Below, one piece after another: positions 8,854 through 17,825 of a stretch of DNA of 64,000 nt. The notes beneath the pieces are model-generated. The model saw only the letters and a program-made list of their open reading frames with translations. It did not search any database and was not told where the DNA came from. Source of the DNA: Cupriavidus agavae. GTDB taxonomy: Bacteria; Pseudomonadota; Gammaproteobacteria; Burkholderiales; Burkholderiaceae. A program made the translations under genes and the position numbers. Positions within the stretch are counted from its first letter, which is position 1; the number at the start of each line of letters is the position of its first letter. The stretch spans positions 124,001 through 188,000 of the forward strand of contig NZ_SGXM01000003.1 in the NCBI RefSeq assembly GCF_004217045.1, in the 5' to 3' direction.

Positions 8854-10449
8854 TCACGCCATGATGGTCTGTCTCATTCCTGAAGCATTCTGCGCCGTCA
8901 GTGCGAAAACTGACAATTGGGGATTGGCACCTATGCTTGTCGGAAATACCGAACCGTCGAGCACGAACAGATTTGACAGTTGATGGTGCCGGCCCGCGCT
9001 GTTGACCACACCCCGGGCAGGGTCTTCGCTCATCGCGCAGCCGCCCATCAGGTGGGCGGTGAACAGCATCGCGCGGAATTTCCTGAGCGGCAGCGTCTCG
9101 ATGCCCGCCCGCGCTTCGGTCCAGCTGGCGTAGGGCCGGGCATCCAGGTGCGCCGGACGGACCGTGCGCGCCCCGGCCGCGAACTGGGCTTCGGCCATGC
9201 TCAGGTAGGCCCGGCGCACGCCATCCCAGATGTAGTCGCTCACGTCGTAGTCGAGGATCGGACTGCCGTCGGCCGCCACCCGCACCCGGCCGCCGGGGCT
9301 GTCGGGGACGAAACCGTCGCGCAGCAGCGCCAGCATGGCGTTGGTATGGGGCAGCGCCGCCATCTGCCGGCGCAGGTCGGCGCCGATGCCGTTGAAGACC
9401 CCTGCACTGATGCCGGGGAACATCGGCGGCACTTCGAGCTTGTAGCCCATGGGACCGGTGGCGCCGTCGCGCCACTGGAAGTGGTCCGATGCGATCGATT
9501 GTGGCGCACCATAATACGGATCGATTTTCTCCGGCATTTCTGCGATGCTCAAATTCACCGGATGAATGAAGGTGCGGAGCCCGAGCTGGCGATGCGGATC
9601 AGGAACGTTGGACCGCAGCAGCAGGGCCGGGGTGTTGATCGCCCCGCCCGCCGCCACCACATGCCGCGCCCGGATGGTCACCGCGATGCCGCTGGGCGTG
9701 TACCCATCGTGGCCAAGCGCCTCGGCGGTCAGGCCGCGCACGGTCCTGCCATCGTGATCGATCGTGCGCACGCGCAGCCGGTGCACCAGCGTGGCGCCGT
9801 TCGCCAGCGCCGCCGGGAGGGTCGAGACCAGCATCGACTGCTTGGCGTTGACCGGGCAGCCCAGCCCACAGTAGCCAGTGTTCCAGCAACCCTTCACGTT
9901 GCGCGGGATCACGTGCCACTCCCAGCCCAGCGCTTCGCAGCCCCGCCGCAGCACGGCGTTGTTCGGATTCGGGTCCATCGCCCACGGCGCCATGCCGAGC
10001 CGCGCCTCGATCTTCGCGAACCACGGGGCCATCTCGGCCTCGCTGTGCCCCACCACGGCGTGGGCGGCGGCCCAGTGCGCCAGCGTCTGCGGCGGCGTGC
10101 GGAAGCTCGACGACCAGTTGACCGTGGTGCTGCCGCCAACCGAGCGTCCCTGCAGGACCGAGATCGCACCGTCCGACGTGGCCCGCGCGGCGGCCTCCTG
10201 GTACAGGTCGCGGTAGGCGCGGCCTTCGTCCATGTCCCGGAAGCTGTCGGACGTATGCAGCCCGCCCTCTTCGAGCATCAGCATGCGCAGGCCGGCCTGG
10301 CTCAGCAACTCGGCCGCGATGCCGCCGCCCGCGCCGGTGCCGACGATGGCCACGTCGGCATCGAGCATGCGCGGCGCCGTGAACGTGGCGGCGTCGAGCA
10401 CCTGCCAGCCGGACGCGATGCCGGCGCCGTAGATATCGGATATCGCCAT
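8854..10449 (-). CDS. GMC-family FAD-dependent alcohol dehydrogenase/oxidoreductase
   Basis: A 531-residue flavoprotein of the glucose-methanol-choline family. The dinucleotide-binding motif VGTGAGGGIAAELL is at about residues 36-50, the family segment GRSVGGSTTVNW near 110, and the C-terminal substrate/FAD region holds HLMGGCAM and GANPQLSVFAL. Members oxidise alcohols to aldehydes or ketones, often passing electrons to a partner. The start has GAGG at good spacing and lies 8 bases after the stop of the Tat-signal small protein, a pairing seen in membrane-bound dehydrogenases. I infer it feeds the Baeyer-Villiger pathway encoded divergently. Confidence 0.88.
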   Translation of the reverse strand: MAISDIYGAGIASGWQVLDAATFTAPRMLDADVAIVGTGAGGGIAAELLSQAGLRMLMLEEGGLHTSDSFRDMDEGRAYRDLYQEAAARATSDGAISVLQGRSVGGSTTVNWSSSFRTPPQTLAHWAAAHAVVGHSEAEMAPWFAKIEARLGMAPWAMDPNPNNAVLRRGCEALGWEWHVIPRNVKGCWNTGYCGLGCPVNAKQSMLVSTLPAALANGATLVHRLRVRTIDHDGRTVRGLTAEALGHDGYTPSGIAVTIRARHVVAAGGAINTPALLLRSNVPDPHRQLGLRTFIHPVNLSIAEMPEKIDPYYGAPQSIASDHFQWRDGATGPMGYKLEVPPMFPGISAGVFNGIGADLRRQMAALPHTNAMLALLRDGFVPDSPGGRVRVAADGSPILDYDVSDYIWDGVRRAYLSMAEAQFAAGARTVRPAHLDARPYASWTEARAGIETLPLRKFRAMLFTAHLMGGCAMSEDPARGVVNSAGRHHQLSNLFVLDGSVFPTSIGANPQLSVFALTAQNASGMRQTIMA

Positions 10450-10457
10450 GTCGGGCC

Positions 10458-11039
10458 TCAGCTGTGCAGGGCGCGGTGGATGGCCGCGTTGGGTCCGGGA
10501 TAGCCGCTGGCCGCCCAGGTCTCGGGCAGCGCGAAGTAACTGACGCTGACCAGCTTCACCAGCACCACGCCGCCTGCGTTCAGCGTGGCGAAACGGCTAT
10601 GTCGCCAGCGTGCGAGAAAGCCGCGTACCTGTTCGGGCGTGGCCTCGGCCCAAGGCGCGCGGACCCCGGCCACGGCCCAGCGCAGCGGCGTGCTGGAGAG
10701 CAGGTCGAGCAGCTTGCGCAGTTCGTCGCGGCTGTTCAGGTCCATCGCGGCCAGCGTGCGGTCGATGTTCTTCAGCGCCCCGGCCACCCGAACCTCGCGC
10801 TGCGCGGCAGGCATCGCCTCCAGTTCGCTGGCCACGGCTGGCAGCAGCGCGCGGAACAGCGCCACGTCGCCGGTGCGAAGGAACGCCCTGCCGGGCTGCG
10901 GCGGTGTCTCGGCCGACGAGCAGCCGGTCAGCGTGGGAACCAGCGCCGAGCACGCGATGGCCGCGCAGAAGCCGCCGCCAACCTTCAGGAAAGCGCGGCG
11001 CGCTGGCATGGCCACGGCCAGATGGTGCGAGGTGGGCAT
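10458..11039 (-). CDS. Twin-arginine-exported small protein, probable partner subunit of the GMC dehydrogenase
   Basis: A 193-residue protein whose N-terminus carries a twin-arginine motif (ARRAFLK, about residues 13-19), a hydrophobic stretch and then LTGC, a possible lipobox, so it may be a Tat-exported lipoprotein. The rest (for example LFRALLPAVASELEAMP) resembles the small subunits (gluconate 2-dehydrogenase subunit 3-like) found beside GMC dehydrogenases. CGGAG precedes the start at 11039. If the partner is secreted, the GMC enzyme, which has no signal of its own, could be carried out with it by hitch-hiking. Confidence 0.72.
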   Translation of the reverse strand: MPTSHHLAVAMPARRAFLKVGGGFCAAIACSALVPTLTGCSSAETPPQPGRAFLRTGDVALFRALLPAVASELEAMPAAQREVRVAGALKNIDRTLAAMDLNSRDELRKLLDLLSSTPLRWAVAGVRAPWAEATPEQVRGFLARWRHSRFATLNAGGVVLVKLVSVSYFALPETWAASGYPGPNAAIHRALHS

Positions 11040-11280
11040 CGTGTCTCCGTGTTGTTCTTGTCGCGGTGATGGGCTGCCGGCGTTGTGATTCTGCCGAAGC
11101 CGCCGAAATTTATTTCCATTGCGTGACGGGTTTCAAACGCACGACCGACATCGGCCCCGGACGCAGTTCCCGCCCTCCTGCACTTCGTTTGATGTGCGTC
11201 AACCGACACTGGAAATGACGTCCGAATAGAGCAATTCTTCGATTCAGCCCGTTGACCCGCGCGGAACGGAGTCCCTATGA

Positions 11281-11298
11281 TGACATCGAACAATGTCA
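11281..11298. promoter_or_regulatory. Perfect inverted repeat upstream of the monooxygenase operon
   Basis: TGACAT, a 6-base spacer, then ATGTCA: an 18-base dyad 66 bases before the monooxygenase start, in the 325-base region separating the two divergent operons (11040-11364). The size suits a dimeric repressor or activator. I see no further gene in that intergenic region. Confidence 0.45.
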
Positions 11299-11364
11299 CA
11301 ATCAACGGTGTCGATGAGGGCCGGGCAGCACGGCGGGCCGAATGACACCCACTGGAAGGCGCAT

Positions 11365-12954
11365 ATGAACGCTCCGGCGGATCTCCCCACTCATGTCTTC
11401 GAACCACCCGCGGCCGAGGTGCCCGAGATCGTCTGCGACATCGCGGTCATTGGCAGCGGGTTTGCCGGGCTTGGCATGGGCATGCGCCTGAAGCAGTCCG
11501 GCGTGGACGATTTCCTGATCTTCGAGCGCGCCCACGCGGTGGGCGGTACCTGGCGCGACAACCACTACCCCGGCTGCGCGTGCGACGTGCAATCGCACCT
11601 CTACTCGTTCTCGTTCGCGCCCAACCCCGGCTGGTCGCGCATGTTCTCGGGCCAGGCCGAAATCCGCCAGTACCTGGAGCACTGCGCCAGCCGCTTCGGG
11701 CTGCGCGGGCACCTGCGCTTCGGCCACGCGCTGGAACATGCGCAGTGGGATGCCGCCGCGGCCGTCTGGCGCCTGCGCATGGCCAACGGCCGCCGGGTGC
11801 GCGCCCGCGTGCTGGTCTCGGGCATGGGCGGGCTCAGCACGCCGGCCATCCCGGACATTCCGGGCCTCGACCGCTTTGCCGGCACCGTGTTCCATTCGCA
11901 GCAATGGCGCCATGACTACGCGCTGGAGGGCAGGCGCGTGGCCGTGATCGGCACCGGCGCCAGCGCGATCCAGTTCGTGCCGCGCATCGCGCCCCAGGTG
12001 GCACATCTCGATCTCTACCAGCGCACGCCACCGTGGATCATGCCCAAGCCGGACCGCCGCATCTCGCCGGTGGAGCGCGCGCTGTTCCGCTACGTGCCGG
12101 TCACGCAGCGGCTGGTGCGCACGGGCCTGTACTGGATGCTCGAATCGCGCGTGCTCGGGTTCGTGATCCATCCGAAGCTGATGAAGGCGGTCGAGCAGGT
12201 GGCGCGCCGGCACCTGCGCCGGCAGGTGCGCGACCCGGCGCTGCGTCAGACGCTGACGCCGGACTACACCATCGGCTGCAAGCGCGTGCTGATCTCGAAC
12301 GACTACTACCCGGCGCTCACCCGCGACAACGTGGACGTGGTGACCACCGGCATCGACCACGTGGAAGCCGACGGCGTGGTGCTGCGCGACGGCACGCGCC
12401 GCCCGGCCGACGCGATCATCCTCGGTACCGGCTTCCGCGCCACCGACCCCATCCCGCGCGGCGTGATCGTGGGCCGCGACGGCCACGACCTCACGGACGC
12501 CTGGCGCGACGGCGCCGAAGCCTATCTCGGCACCACGGTGGCCGGCTTCCCGAACCTGTTCCTGATCGTCGGCCCGAACACCGGCCTGGGCCACAGCTCG
12601 ATGGTGCTGATGATCGAGTCGCAGGTGAACTACGTGCTCGACGCGCTGCGCCAGATGCGCGCCGGGCAGGTGCAGGCCGTGGACGTGCAGCCGCCGGTGC
12701 AGGCCCGGTTCAACCATGGCATCCAGCGCAAGCTGGGCCGGACGATCTGGTCGGCGGGTGGCTGCGCCAGTTGGTACGTGGATGCCGCCAACGGCAAGAA
12801 CACCACGCTCTGGCCCGGCTTCACATGGCAGTTTCGCCAGGCCACGCGAGCGTTCCGGATGGCCGACTACGAACAGTGGCCGGTGCGGGCGCCCGTACCC
12901 GATGTTCCCCATGCCGGGGTACCCGCCGGCGCCGCAGAGACGGCGCGCGCCTGA
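11365..12954 (+). CDS. Flavin-binding monooxygenase, Baeyer-Villiger type
   Basis: A 529-residue FAD/NADPH enzyme. The first Rossmann motif is GSGFAGLGMG (about residues 30-40) and the second, for NADPH, is VIGTGASAIQF (near 195). Between them FAGTVFHSQQW matches the Baeyer-Villiger fingerprint FxGxxxHxxxW. Such enzymes insert oxygen next to a ketone to give an ester or lactone. I chose the ATG at 11365 because of GGAAGG 8 bases upstream; an upstream start would add 24 unconserved residues. It opens a four-gene operon with an SDR, a hydrolase and a PF10118-like protein, resembling the mycobacterial mymA arrangement. Confidence 0.9.
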   Translation: MNAPADLPTHVFEPPAAEVPEIVCDIAVIGSGFAGLGMGMRLKQSGVDDFLIFERAHAVGGTWRDNHYPGCACDVQSHLYSFSFAPNPGWSRMFSGQAEIRQYLEHCASRFGLRGHLRFGHALEHAQWDAAAAVWRLRMANGRRVRARVLVSGMGGLSTPAIPDIPGLDRFAGTVFHSQQWRHDYALEGRRVAVIGTGASAIQFVPRIAPQVAHLDLYQRTPPWIMPKPDRRISPVERALFRYVPVTQRLVRTGLYWMLESRVLGFVIHPKLMKAVEQVARRHLRRQVRDPALRQTLTPDYTIGCKRVLISNDYYPALTRDNVDVVTTGIDHVEADGVVLRDGTRRPADAIILGTGFRATDPIPRGVIVGRDGHDLTDAWRDGAEAYLGTTVAGFPNLFLIVGPNTGLGHSSMVLMIESQVNYVLDALRQMRAGQVQAVDVQPPVQARFNHGIQRKLGRTIWSAGGCASWYVDAANGKNTTLWPGFTWQFRQATRAFRMADYEQWPVRAPVPDVPHAGVPAGAAETARA

Positions 12955-12978
12955 CCGCCCACCACAGGAGAGAGACCG

Positions 12979-13878
12979 ATGAAGGATTTCCGCAACAAGG
13001 TTGCCGCGATTACCGGCGCGGGTTCGGGCATGGGCCGCTGCCTGGCGCTGCAGTTGGCGCAGGCGGGCTGCCACGTGGCGCTGTCGGACTGCAACGAGGC
13101 CGGGCTGGCGCAGACGCTGGCCGAAGTCCGGCGCGCCGCGCCGGGCGTGCGCGCCACCACGCACCGCGTGGACGTGGCGGACCGGGCGGCGGTCTACGCC
13201 TGGGCCGAGGCCGTGGCGGCGGCGCATGGCCGCGTGAACCTGATCTTCAACAATGCCGGCGTGGCGCTGTCGAGCACGGTGGAGGGGGCCAGCTACGACG
13301 ATCTGGAATGGATCCTGGGCATCAACTTCTGGGGCGTGGTGTACGGCACCAAGGCGTTCCTGCCGCACCTGAAGGCGGCCGGCGAGGGCCATATCGTCAA
13401 CACGTCGAGCGTGTTCGGCCTGTTCGCCCAGCCCGGCATGGGCGCCTACAACGCCAGCAAGTACGCGGTGCGCGGCTTCACGGAATCGCTGCGGCAGGAG
13501 CTGGACCTGATGGACTGCGGCGTGTCGGCCACCACGGTGCACCCGGGCGGCATCAAGACCAACATTGCGCGCGACAGCCGCGTCTCGCCCAGCGTCAACG
13601 GCCTGCTGGTGCGCGACGAACAGCAGGGCCGGGAGGAATTCGAGAAGTTCTTCATCACCACCGCCGACAAGGCCGCGCGCGTGATTCTTGCTGCCGTGCG
13701 CGCCAACAGGCGCCGGGTGCTGGTGGGCCCCGACGCCTACGCCGCCGACGCCATGGCGCGGCTGCTGCCGGCCGCCTACCAGTCCCTCGTCGTGAAGGAG
13801 GCGCGCCGCAAGCGCCGGCAATTCGTCGCGGCGCCGACTCCGACGCCCGCGCCGGCGCCGGATGGAGAACGCGCATGA
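12979..13878 (+). CDS. Short-chain dehydrogenase/reductase
   Basis: A 299-residue classical SDR. The NAD(P)-binding motif TGAGSGMG is at about residues 13-20, NNAG near 91, and the catalytic YNASK near 155-160 with an upstream Ser (NTSS). It probably interconverts an alcohol and a ketone. It has AGGAGAG before the start, follows the monooxygenase by 24 bases, and its stop overlaps the hydrolase start (ATGA), indicating translational coupling. In the pathway it could make the ketone used by the Baeyer-Villiger enzyme or recycle the alcohol freed from the ester. Confidence 0.9.
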   Translation: MKDFRNKVAAITGAGSGMGRCLALQLAQAGCHVALSDCNEAGLAQTLAEVRRAAPGVRATTHRVDVADRAAVYAWAEAVAAAHGRVNLIFNNAGVALSSTVEGASYDDLEWILGINFWGVVYGTKAFLPHLKAAGEGHIVNTSSVFGLFAQPGMGAYNASKYAVRGFTESLRQELDLMDCGVSATTVHPGGIKTNIARDSRVSPSVNGLLVRDEQQGREEFEKFFITTADKAARVILAAVRANRRRVLVGPDAYAADAMARLLPAAYQSLVVKEARRKRRQFVAAPTPTPAPAPDGERA

Positions 13879-14873
13879 CCCGCGCGCTGCCGCCGGAAGC
13901 GGTGCTGCAGGCGCCGCCGGGCCCCTTCACGCGCTGGTTTGGGCAGGGGCGCCTGGGCTTCAGGAGCCTGTCGCGCGACACGCTGGCGCGCCGCTACGCG
14001 CTGCCGGCCTCGCGCTGGGTGCAGGTGATGGGCGCGCTGGTGCACTACACCGACGAGGGCGCGCCCGGAGCCGAGCCGCTGGTGCTGATCCATGGCTTCG
14101 GCGCGTCGCTGCACACATGGGAAGGGCTGATGCCGGCGCTGCGCCAGCGCTATCGCGTGATCCGCCTCGACCTGCCGCCCTTCGGGCTGACTGGTCCGTT
14201 GCGCGACGCACGCGGGCGCATCGTGACGATGGATGTCGATGCCTACCGCACGTTCGTCGACAGCTTCCTGCGCACGCTCGGCATCGCACGCGCCACGCTG
14301 GTGGGCAACTCGCTGGGCGGACTGATCGCGTGGGACCTTGCCGCGCGCCGGCCGGCGCTGGTGAGCCGGCTCGTGCTGATCGACGCGGCGGGCTTCCCGA
14401 TGAAGCTGCCGGTCTACATCGGCCTGTTCCGCCACGCCCTGGTGCGCTGGTCGGCGCCATGGCTGCTGCCCGAGCCGATCATCCGGGCCGCCACGCGCGA
14501 TGTGTACGGCGATGCGCGCCGCGTGCCGGAATCCACGTTCCGGCGCTACGTCGATTTCTTTTATGCAGCAGGCAGCCGCGCAGCGGTGGGCCGCATGGTG
14601 CCGAGGCTCGATTTCGACGCCCTCGACACCGGGCGGCTGCGTGCCGTGCAAGCCCCCACGCTGGTGCTCTGGGGCGAGCGCGACCGCTGGATACCGCCCG
14701 CGCACGCCGCGGCGTTCGCGGCACGTCTCCCCGTCGTGTCGCTGCGCCGCTACGCGGATCTTGGCCATGTTCCGATGGAAGAAGATCCGCAGCGCGTGGC
14801 GGCTGACCTGCTGCCCTTCCTCGACGGCGCCCCGCAGGCGCCCGTCCCTTCGATCCAGGAGTCCACACCATGA
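13875..14873 (+). CDS. Alpha/beta-fold hydrolase (probable esterase)
   Basis: A 332-residue hydrolase. The oxyanion-hole motif is HGFGASLHTWE (about residues 73-83), the nucleophile elbow is GNSLGG with Ser146, and the catalytic His is in LGHVPMEEDP near the C-terminus. The start overlaps the SDR stop by 4 bases and its own stop overlaps the next start in the same way, so the three genes are translationally coupled. Next to a Baeyer-Villiger monooxygenase the natural substrate is the ester it makes. The frame stays open far upstream inside the previous genes, but that part is not a protein. Confidence 0.88.
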   Translation: MTRALPPEAVLQAPPGPFTRWFGQGRLGFRSLSRDTLARRYALPASRWVQVMGALVHYTDEGAPGAEPLVLIHGFGASLHTWEGLMPALRQRYRVIRLDLPPFGLTGPLRDARGRIVTMDVDAYRTFVDSFLRTLGIARATLVGNSLGGLIAWDLAARRPALVSRLVLIDAAGFPMKLPVYIGLFRHALVRWSAPWLLPEPIIRAATRDVYGDARRVPESTFRRYVDFFYAAGSRAAVGRMVPRLDFDALDTGRLRAVQAPTLVLWGERDRWIPPAHAAAFAARLPVVSLRRYADLGHVPMEEDPQRVAADLLPFLDGAPQAPVPSIQESTP

Positions 14874-15742
14874 TGCCGGTACGCCGCGACGTGCACCCCC
14901 ATCTCCCGCCCGAACGCATCTGCAACTGGCACGAGCGCGGGCAGCACGTGACCCACTTCATCAACGCGCTGTCGATCTTCTTCCCGGCCGGCGAGCGCTT
15001 CTTCATGGACAGCGTGCGCAACTACCGCGACCGCGTGACCGATCCGGAACTCAGGCAGGCCGTGGCCGGCTTCATCGGCCAGGAGGCGATGCACACGCGC
15101 GAGCACATCCTCTACAACCGCCTGCTCGACGATGCCGGCCTGCCGGCCGCGCAGCTCGACCACGCGGTGGCGAAGCTGCTGAACCTGCTGCGCCGCATCC
15201 TGCCGGAGTCGTGGCAACTGGCGCACACCATCGCGCTGGAGCATTACACGGCGATGCTGGCCGGCGGCATGCTGTCCGACCCGCGCCACATGGGGGTATC
15301 GGAACCGGGCTACCGGCAGGTCTGGACGTGGCACGCGCTCGAAGAAACCGAGCACAAGGCGGTGGCCTACGACGTCTGGAACACGGTCATGAAGCCCGGC
15401 CCGTACCGCTACCTGCTGCGGGCGTTCACGATGCTGACCACCACGGTCACGTTCTGGGCGCTGGTGTTCGTGTTCCACGTGCGGCTGGTGCTGGCGGACA
15501 AGACGTGCCGCAACAAGCTGCGGGGCTTCGGCAGCGTGATGACGTTCCTGTGGGGCTCGCCCGGCGTGCTGCGCAAGATGATTCCGGAGTGGTTCGACTA
15601 CTTCCGCCCCGGCTTCCATCCATGGGACGCAGACAACCGCGCGGAACTGGCCCGCATCCTGCCGCTGATCGAGGAAATTGAAGAAACGGCGATTCGCGCA
15701 GGGGCCAGCACGAAGGCCCCCTCGCTGCGCAGCGCGGCCTGA
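14870..15742 (+). CDS. PF10118-like predicted metal-dependent hydrolase
   Basis: A 290-residue protein matching the family annotated as predicted metal-dependent hydrolase (PF10118), often found beside FMO/SDR/hydrolase cassettes. Visible metal-ligand-like motifs are QEAMHTREH (about residue 77), LEHYT (near 124) and EETEHKAVAYD (near 160). These ExxH pairs spaced along helices look like a di-metal ferritin-type four-helix centre rather than a hydrolase. The C-terminal half has a hydrophobic segment (FWALVFVFHV), suggesting membrane association. Last gene of the operon; its start overlaps the hydrolase stop. Confidence 0.78.
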   Translation: MMPVRRDVHPHLPPERICNWHERGQHVTHFINALSIFFPAGERFFMDSVRNYRDRVTDPELRQAVAGFIGQEAMHTREHILYNRLLDDAGLPAAQLDHAVAKLLNLLRRILPESWQLAHTIALEHYTAMLAGGMLSDPRHMGVSEPGYRQVWTWHALEETEHKAVAYDVWNTVMKPGPYRYLLRAFTMLTTTVTFWALVFVFHVRLVLADKTCRNKLRGFGSVMTFLWGSPGVLRKMIPEWFDYFRPGFHPWDADNRAELARILPLIEEIEETAIRAGASTKAPSLRSAA

Positions 15743-15783
15743 CGTTTTCTCCGCCTCTCGGTGGGGGCAGCCGGGTGACAATT

Positions 15784-15831
15784 TGAGACGTTTGAGCAAG
15801 AAACCACTGCTTTTCTGGCTCAAACGTCTCA
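15784..15831. terminator. Long hairpin between convergent operons
   Basis: A perfect 14-base inverted repeat (TGAGACGTTTGAGC at 15784-15797 with its complement at 15818-15831) around a 20-base loop that can pair further. It sits 41 bases past the monooxygenase operon and 14 bases before the MerR stop. There is no clear T run, so strong termination is not certain. Confidence 0.55.
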
Positions 15832-15845
15832 CGTCTCACCCCTCC

Positions 15846-16673
15846 CTACTCCTGCCGCGTCTCTTCGCCCAGGTGCGCCAGGATCGCCGCCACCCGATCC
15901 CCGAGGTACTTGTTCGCCGAGATCTCCAGCGCCCGCATCATCTCGGTTTCCAGCGTGACCAGCGCCAGCGGCCGGATGCGCCAGAGCACATCGACGATGC
16001 GCGGCACTTCCGCCGGCGGCGGCAACTGCCCTTCGCCGAAGCGGTCCAGCTCGCGCACCACCATCCCGACGATGCGGTCCGACACCGCCTGAAAATGCCC
16101 GCGCGCCTGCTCGATGATGTCGAGCACGTCTTCCAGCGCGAATCCGGCCCGCGCCATTTCGGCGCCCGCCGCCAGCGCGCGCGGGCTGCGCGCCAGATAG
16201 CCGAGCCCGTCGCGTTCGAGCAGGCCCAGCGCGATGGCGCGTGACAGCGCCGGCCGCGAGATCGCCCGGCCGAACATGCGCGCCAGCGCCAGGTAGGAAT
16301 AGTGGCGTGGCGCCTCGGTGTTCCACGGGCTGCTGATGGCCGATTCGAGCCCGAGGATCGATCGCAGGTCGTGCCCTTCCACGATGGCCTTGAGCAGCTC
16401 CATGATGTTGGCGAGCGTGTAGCCGCGCGCCAGCAGATGGTGGATCAGCCGCAGCCGGCCCAGGTGGGCCTGGGTGTAGATGCCCACGCGTCCGCGCCGC
16501 TCGGGCGGGTCGATCAGCCCCTTGTCCTGGTAAGAGCGGATATTGCGCACCGTGGTGCCGGCCACGCGCGCCAGTTCGTCGATGGTGTACTCGGGAGGCG
16601 CCGGGGACGGGTCTGCTGGCATGGCGGAAGGCGGGGAAGTGGCGGGCCGGCTGGCGCCCTGGGTGGAGGTCAT
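15846..16673 (-). CDS. MerR-family transcriptional regulator
   Basis: A 275-residue regulator. After about 28 Ser/Pro/Ala-rich residues comes a MerR DNA-binding domain: YTIDELARVAGTTVRNIRSYQ, then GLIDPPERRGRVGIY and an HLGRLRLIHHLLARGYTLANI helix. The C-terminal domain (about 170 residues) is longer than in metal sensors and has no Cys pair, so a small-molecule or structural signal is more likely. The ATG at 16673 is the last start before the frame runs into the LysR gene; a start near 16622 is also possible. It is divergent from the LysR gene, with 60 bases between starts. Confidence 0.85.
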   Translation of the reverse strand: MTSTQGASRPATSPPSAMPADPSPAPPEYTIDELARVAGTTVRNIRSYQDKGLIDPPERRGRVGIYTQAHLGRLRLIHHLLARGYTLANIMELLKAIVEGHDLRSILGLESAISSPWNTEAPRHYSYLALARMFGRAISRPALSRAIALGLLERDGLGYLARSPRALAAGAEMARAGFALEDVLDIIEQARGHFQAVSDRIVGMVVRELDRFGEGQLPPPAEVPRIVDVLWRIRPLALVTLETEMMRALEISANKYLGDRVAAILAHLGEETRQE

Positions 16674-16733
16674 GGCGAAAATTCTAAACGACTCGGGCGA
16701 CGCTACAATGCGCCAACTCATTCCGGCGTCCCC

Positions 16734-17669
16734 ATGCATATCCGTTGGCTCGAAGATTTCGTGTGCCTGGCGCAGGCGGGCAGCCTGGCGCGTGCCGCCG
16801 AACTGCGCAATGTCACGCCACCGGCGTTCGGCCGGCGCATGCAGGCGCTGGAGGTCTGGGCCGGCGCGCCGCTGATCGACCGCAGCGCGTTTCCGGTGCG
16901 GCTGACCGCCGAGGGCCGCCAGTTCCTGGAGGCCGCGCAAGGCGCGCTGCGCACGCTCGACGAGGCGCGCCTGTCGCTGCGCGCGGCGCACCGGGCCGAT
17001 GCCAGCACGATCACGATCGCCACCGGCAAGACGCTGGCCCGCTCGATGGTGCCCGCCTGGCTGGCCGGCCTGCGCCACGCACTGCGCGACGACCCGGCGG
17101 GCGCCGGTTTCCGCACGCGGCTCTCCACGCATGCCATCCATGACGCGCTCGAAATGTTCACCGAGGGCGACGCCGACTTCCTGCTCTGCTACAGCCCGCA
17201 CGACCTGCCCGTGATGCTCGACGATGCGCGCTACATGTTCCATCCCGTGGGCGTGGAGCGGCTGGTCTGCGTGGCCGCGGCCGACGCGCACGGCGGCCCG
17301 GCCTTCCGCCTGCAGGCCCCGCGTGCCGGCCGGCGCCCGACGCCGGTGCCGATGATCGCCTACGCCGAGACGCTGACGATGGGCCGCCTGGTCAACCAGG
17401 AAATCTCCCGCCGCCAGTTGGCCGGCTGGCTCGACGTGATTGCCGTCAGCGATTTCGCCGAGTCGGTGCACGAAATGGTGCGCCAGCACATGGGGCTGGC
17501 ATGGCTGCCGGCACGGCTGATCGCCGACGACCTGCGCGACGGGCGGCTGGTGCGCGCCGATGCGCAGGGCGGCGATGGCGGCGACCTGGCGCTCGATATC
17601 CGGCTGTACCGGCCCAGGGCGCCCATGCGGGCGCTGGCGGAAGCGTTCTGGGGCGCGGCCACCGGCTGA
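16734..17669 (+). CDS. LysR-family transcriptional regulator, HypT (YjiE)-like
   Basis: A 311-residue LysR regulator. The winged helix-turn-helix reads HIRWLEDFVCLAQAGSLARA, followed by ALEVWAGAPLIDRSAFPVRLT, strongly resembling E. coli HypT/YjiE (WLEDF, ALEEWIGxxLIDRSxxPVxLT), a hypochlorite-responsive regulator, rather than CatM/CysB types. The start at 16734 fits the usual N-terminus. It precedes a Bug receptor and an AstE/AspA-like hydrolase on the same strand, 157 bases away, and is their likely regulator. The ligand is unknown. Confidence 0.88.
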   Translation: MHIRWLEDFVCLAQAGSLARAAELRNVTPPAFGRRMQALEVWAGAPLIDRSAFPVRLTAEGRQFLEAAQGALRTLDEARLSLRAAHRADASTITIATGKTLARSMVPAWLAGLRHALRDDPAGAGFRTRLSTHAIHDALEMFTEGDADFLLCYSPHDLPVMLDDARYMFHPVGVERLVCVAAADAHGGPAFRLQAPRAGRRPTPVPMIAYAETLTMGRLVNQEISRRQLAGWLDVIAVSDFAESVHEMVRQHMGLAWLPARLIADDLRDGRLVRADAQGGDGGDLALDIRLYRPRAPMRALAEAFWGAATG

Positions 17670-17825
17670 GTTCCTGCGCCACTCTGCCGCCGCTCTGCCG
17701 CCGCGCCTGATGCACCAACATCGATCTTGCCGAATCGGCAACCGCTATTGCCAAACCTGCACGATGCCGCAGCGCGCGCTCTCTACCATCGGCGCAAACC
17801 ATTCAAAGCCCTGCCGGAGAAATCG

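Noticed and set aside
12033-14873. A single 946-residue open frame on the plus strand
   Set aside because: Its first two thirds are out-of-frame readings of the monooxygenase and SDR genes (Arg/Ala/Gly-rich, no domains); only the part from 13875 is a real protein, the alpha/beta hydrolase.
15846-17741. A 631-residue minus-strand frame extending the MerR gene
   Set aside because: Everything upstream of 16673 is antisense to the LysR gene and has the low-complexity His/Arg/Gln composition of a shadow frame.
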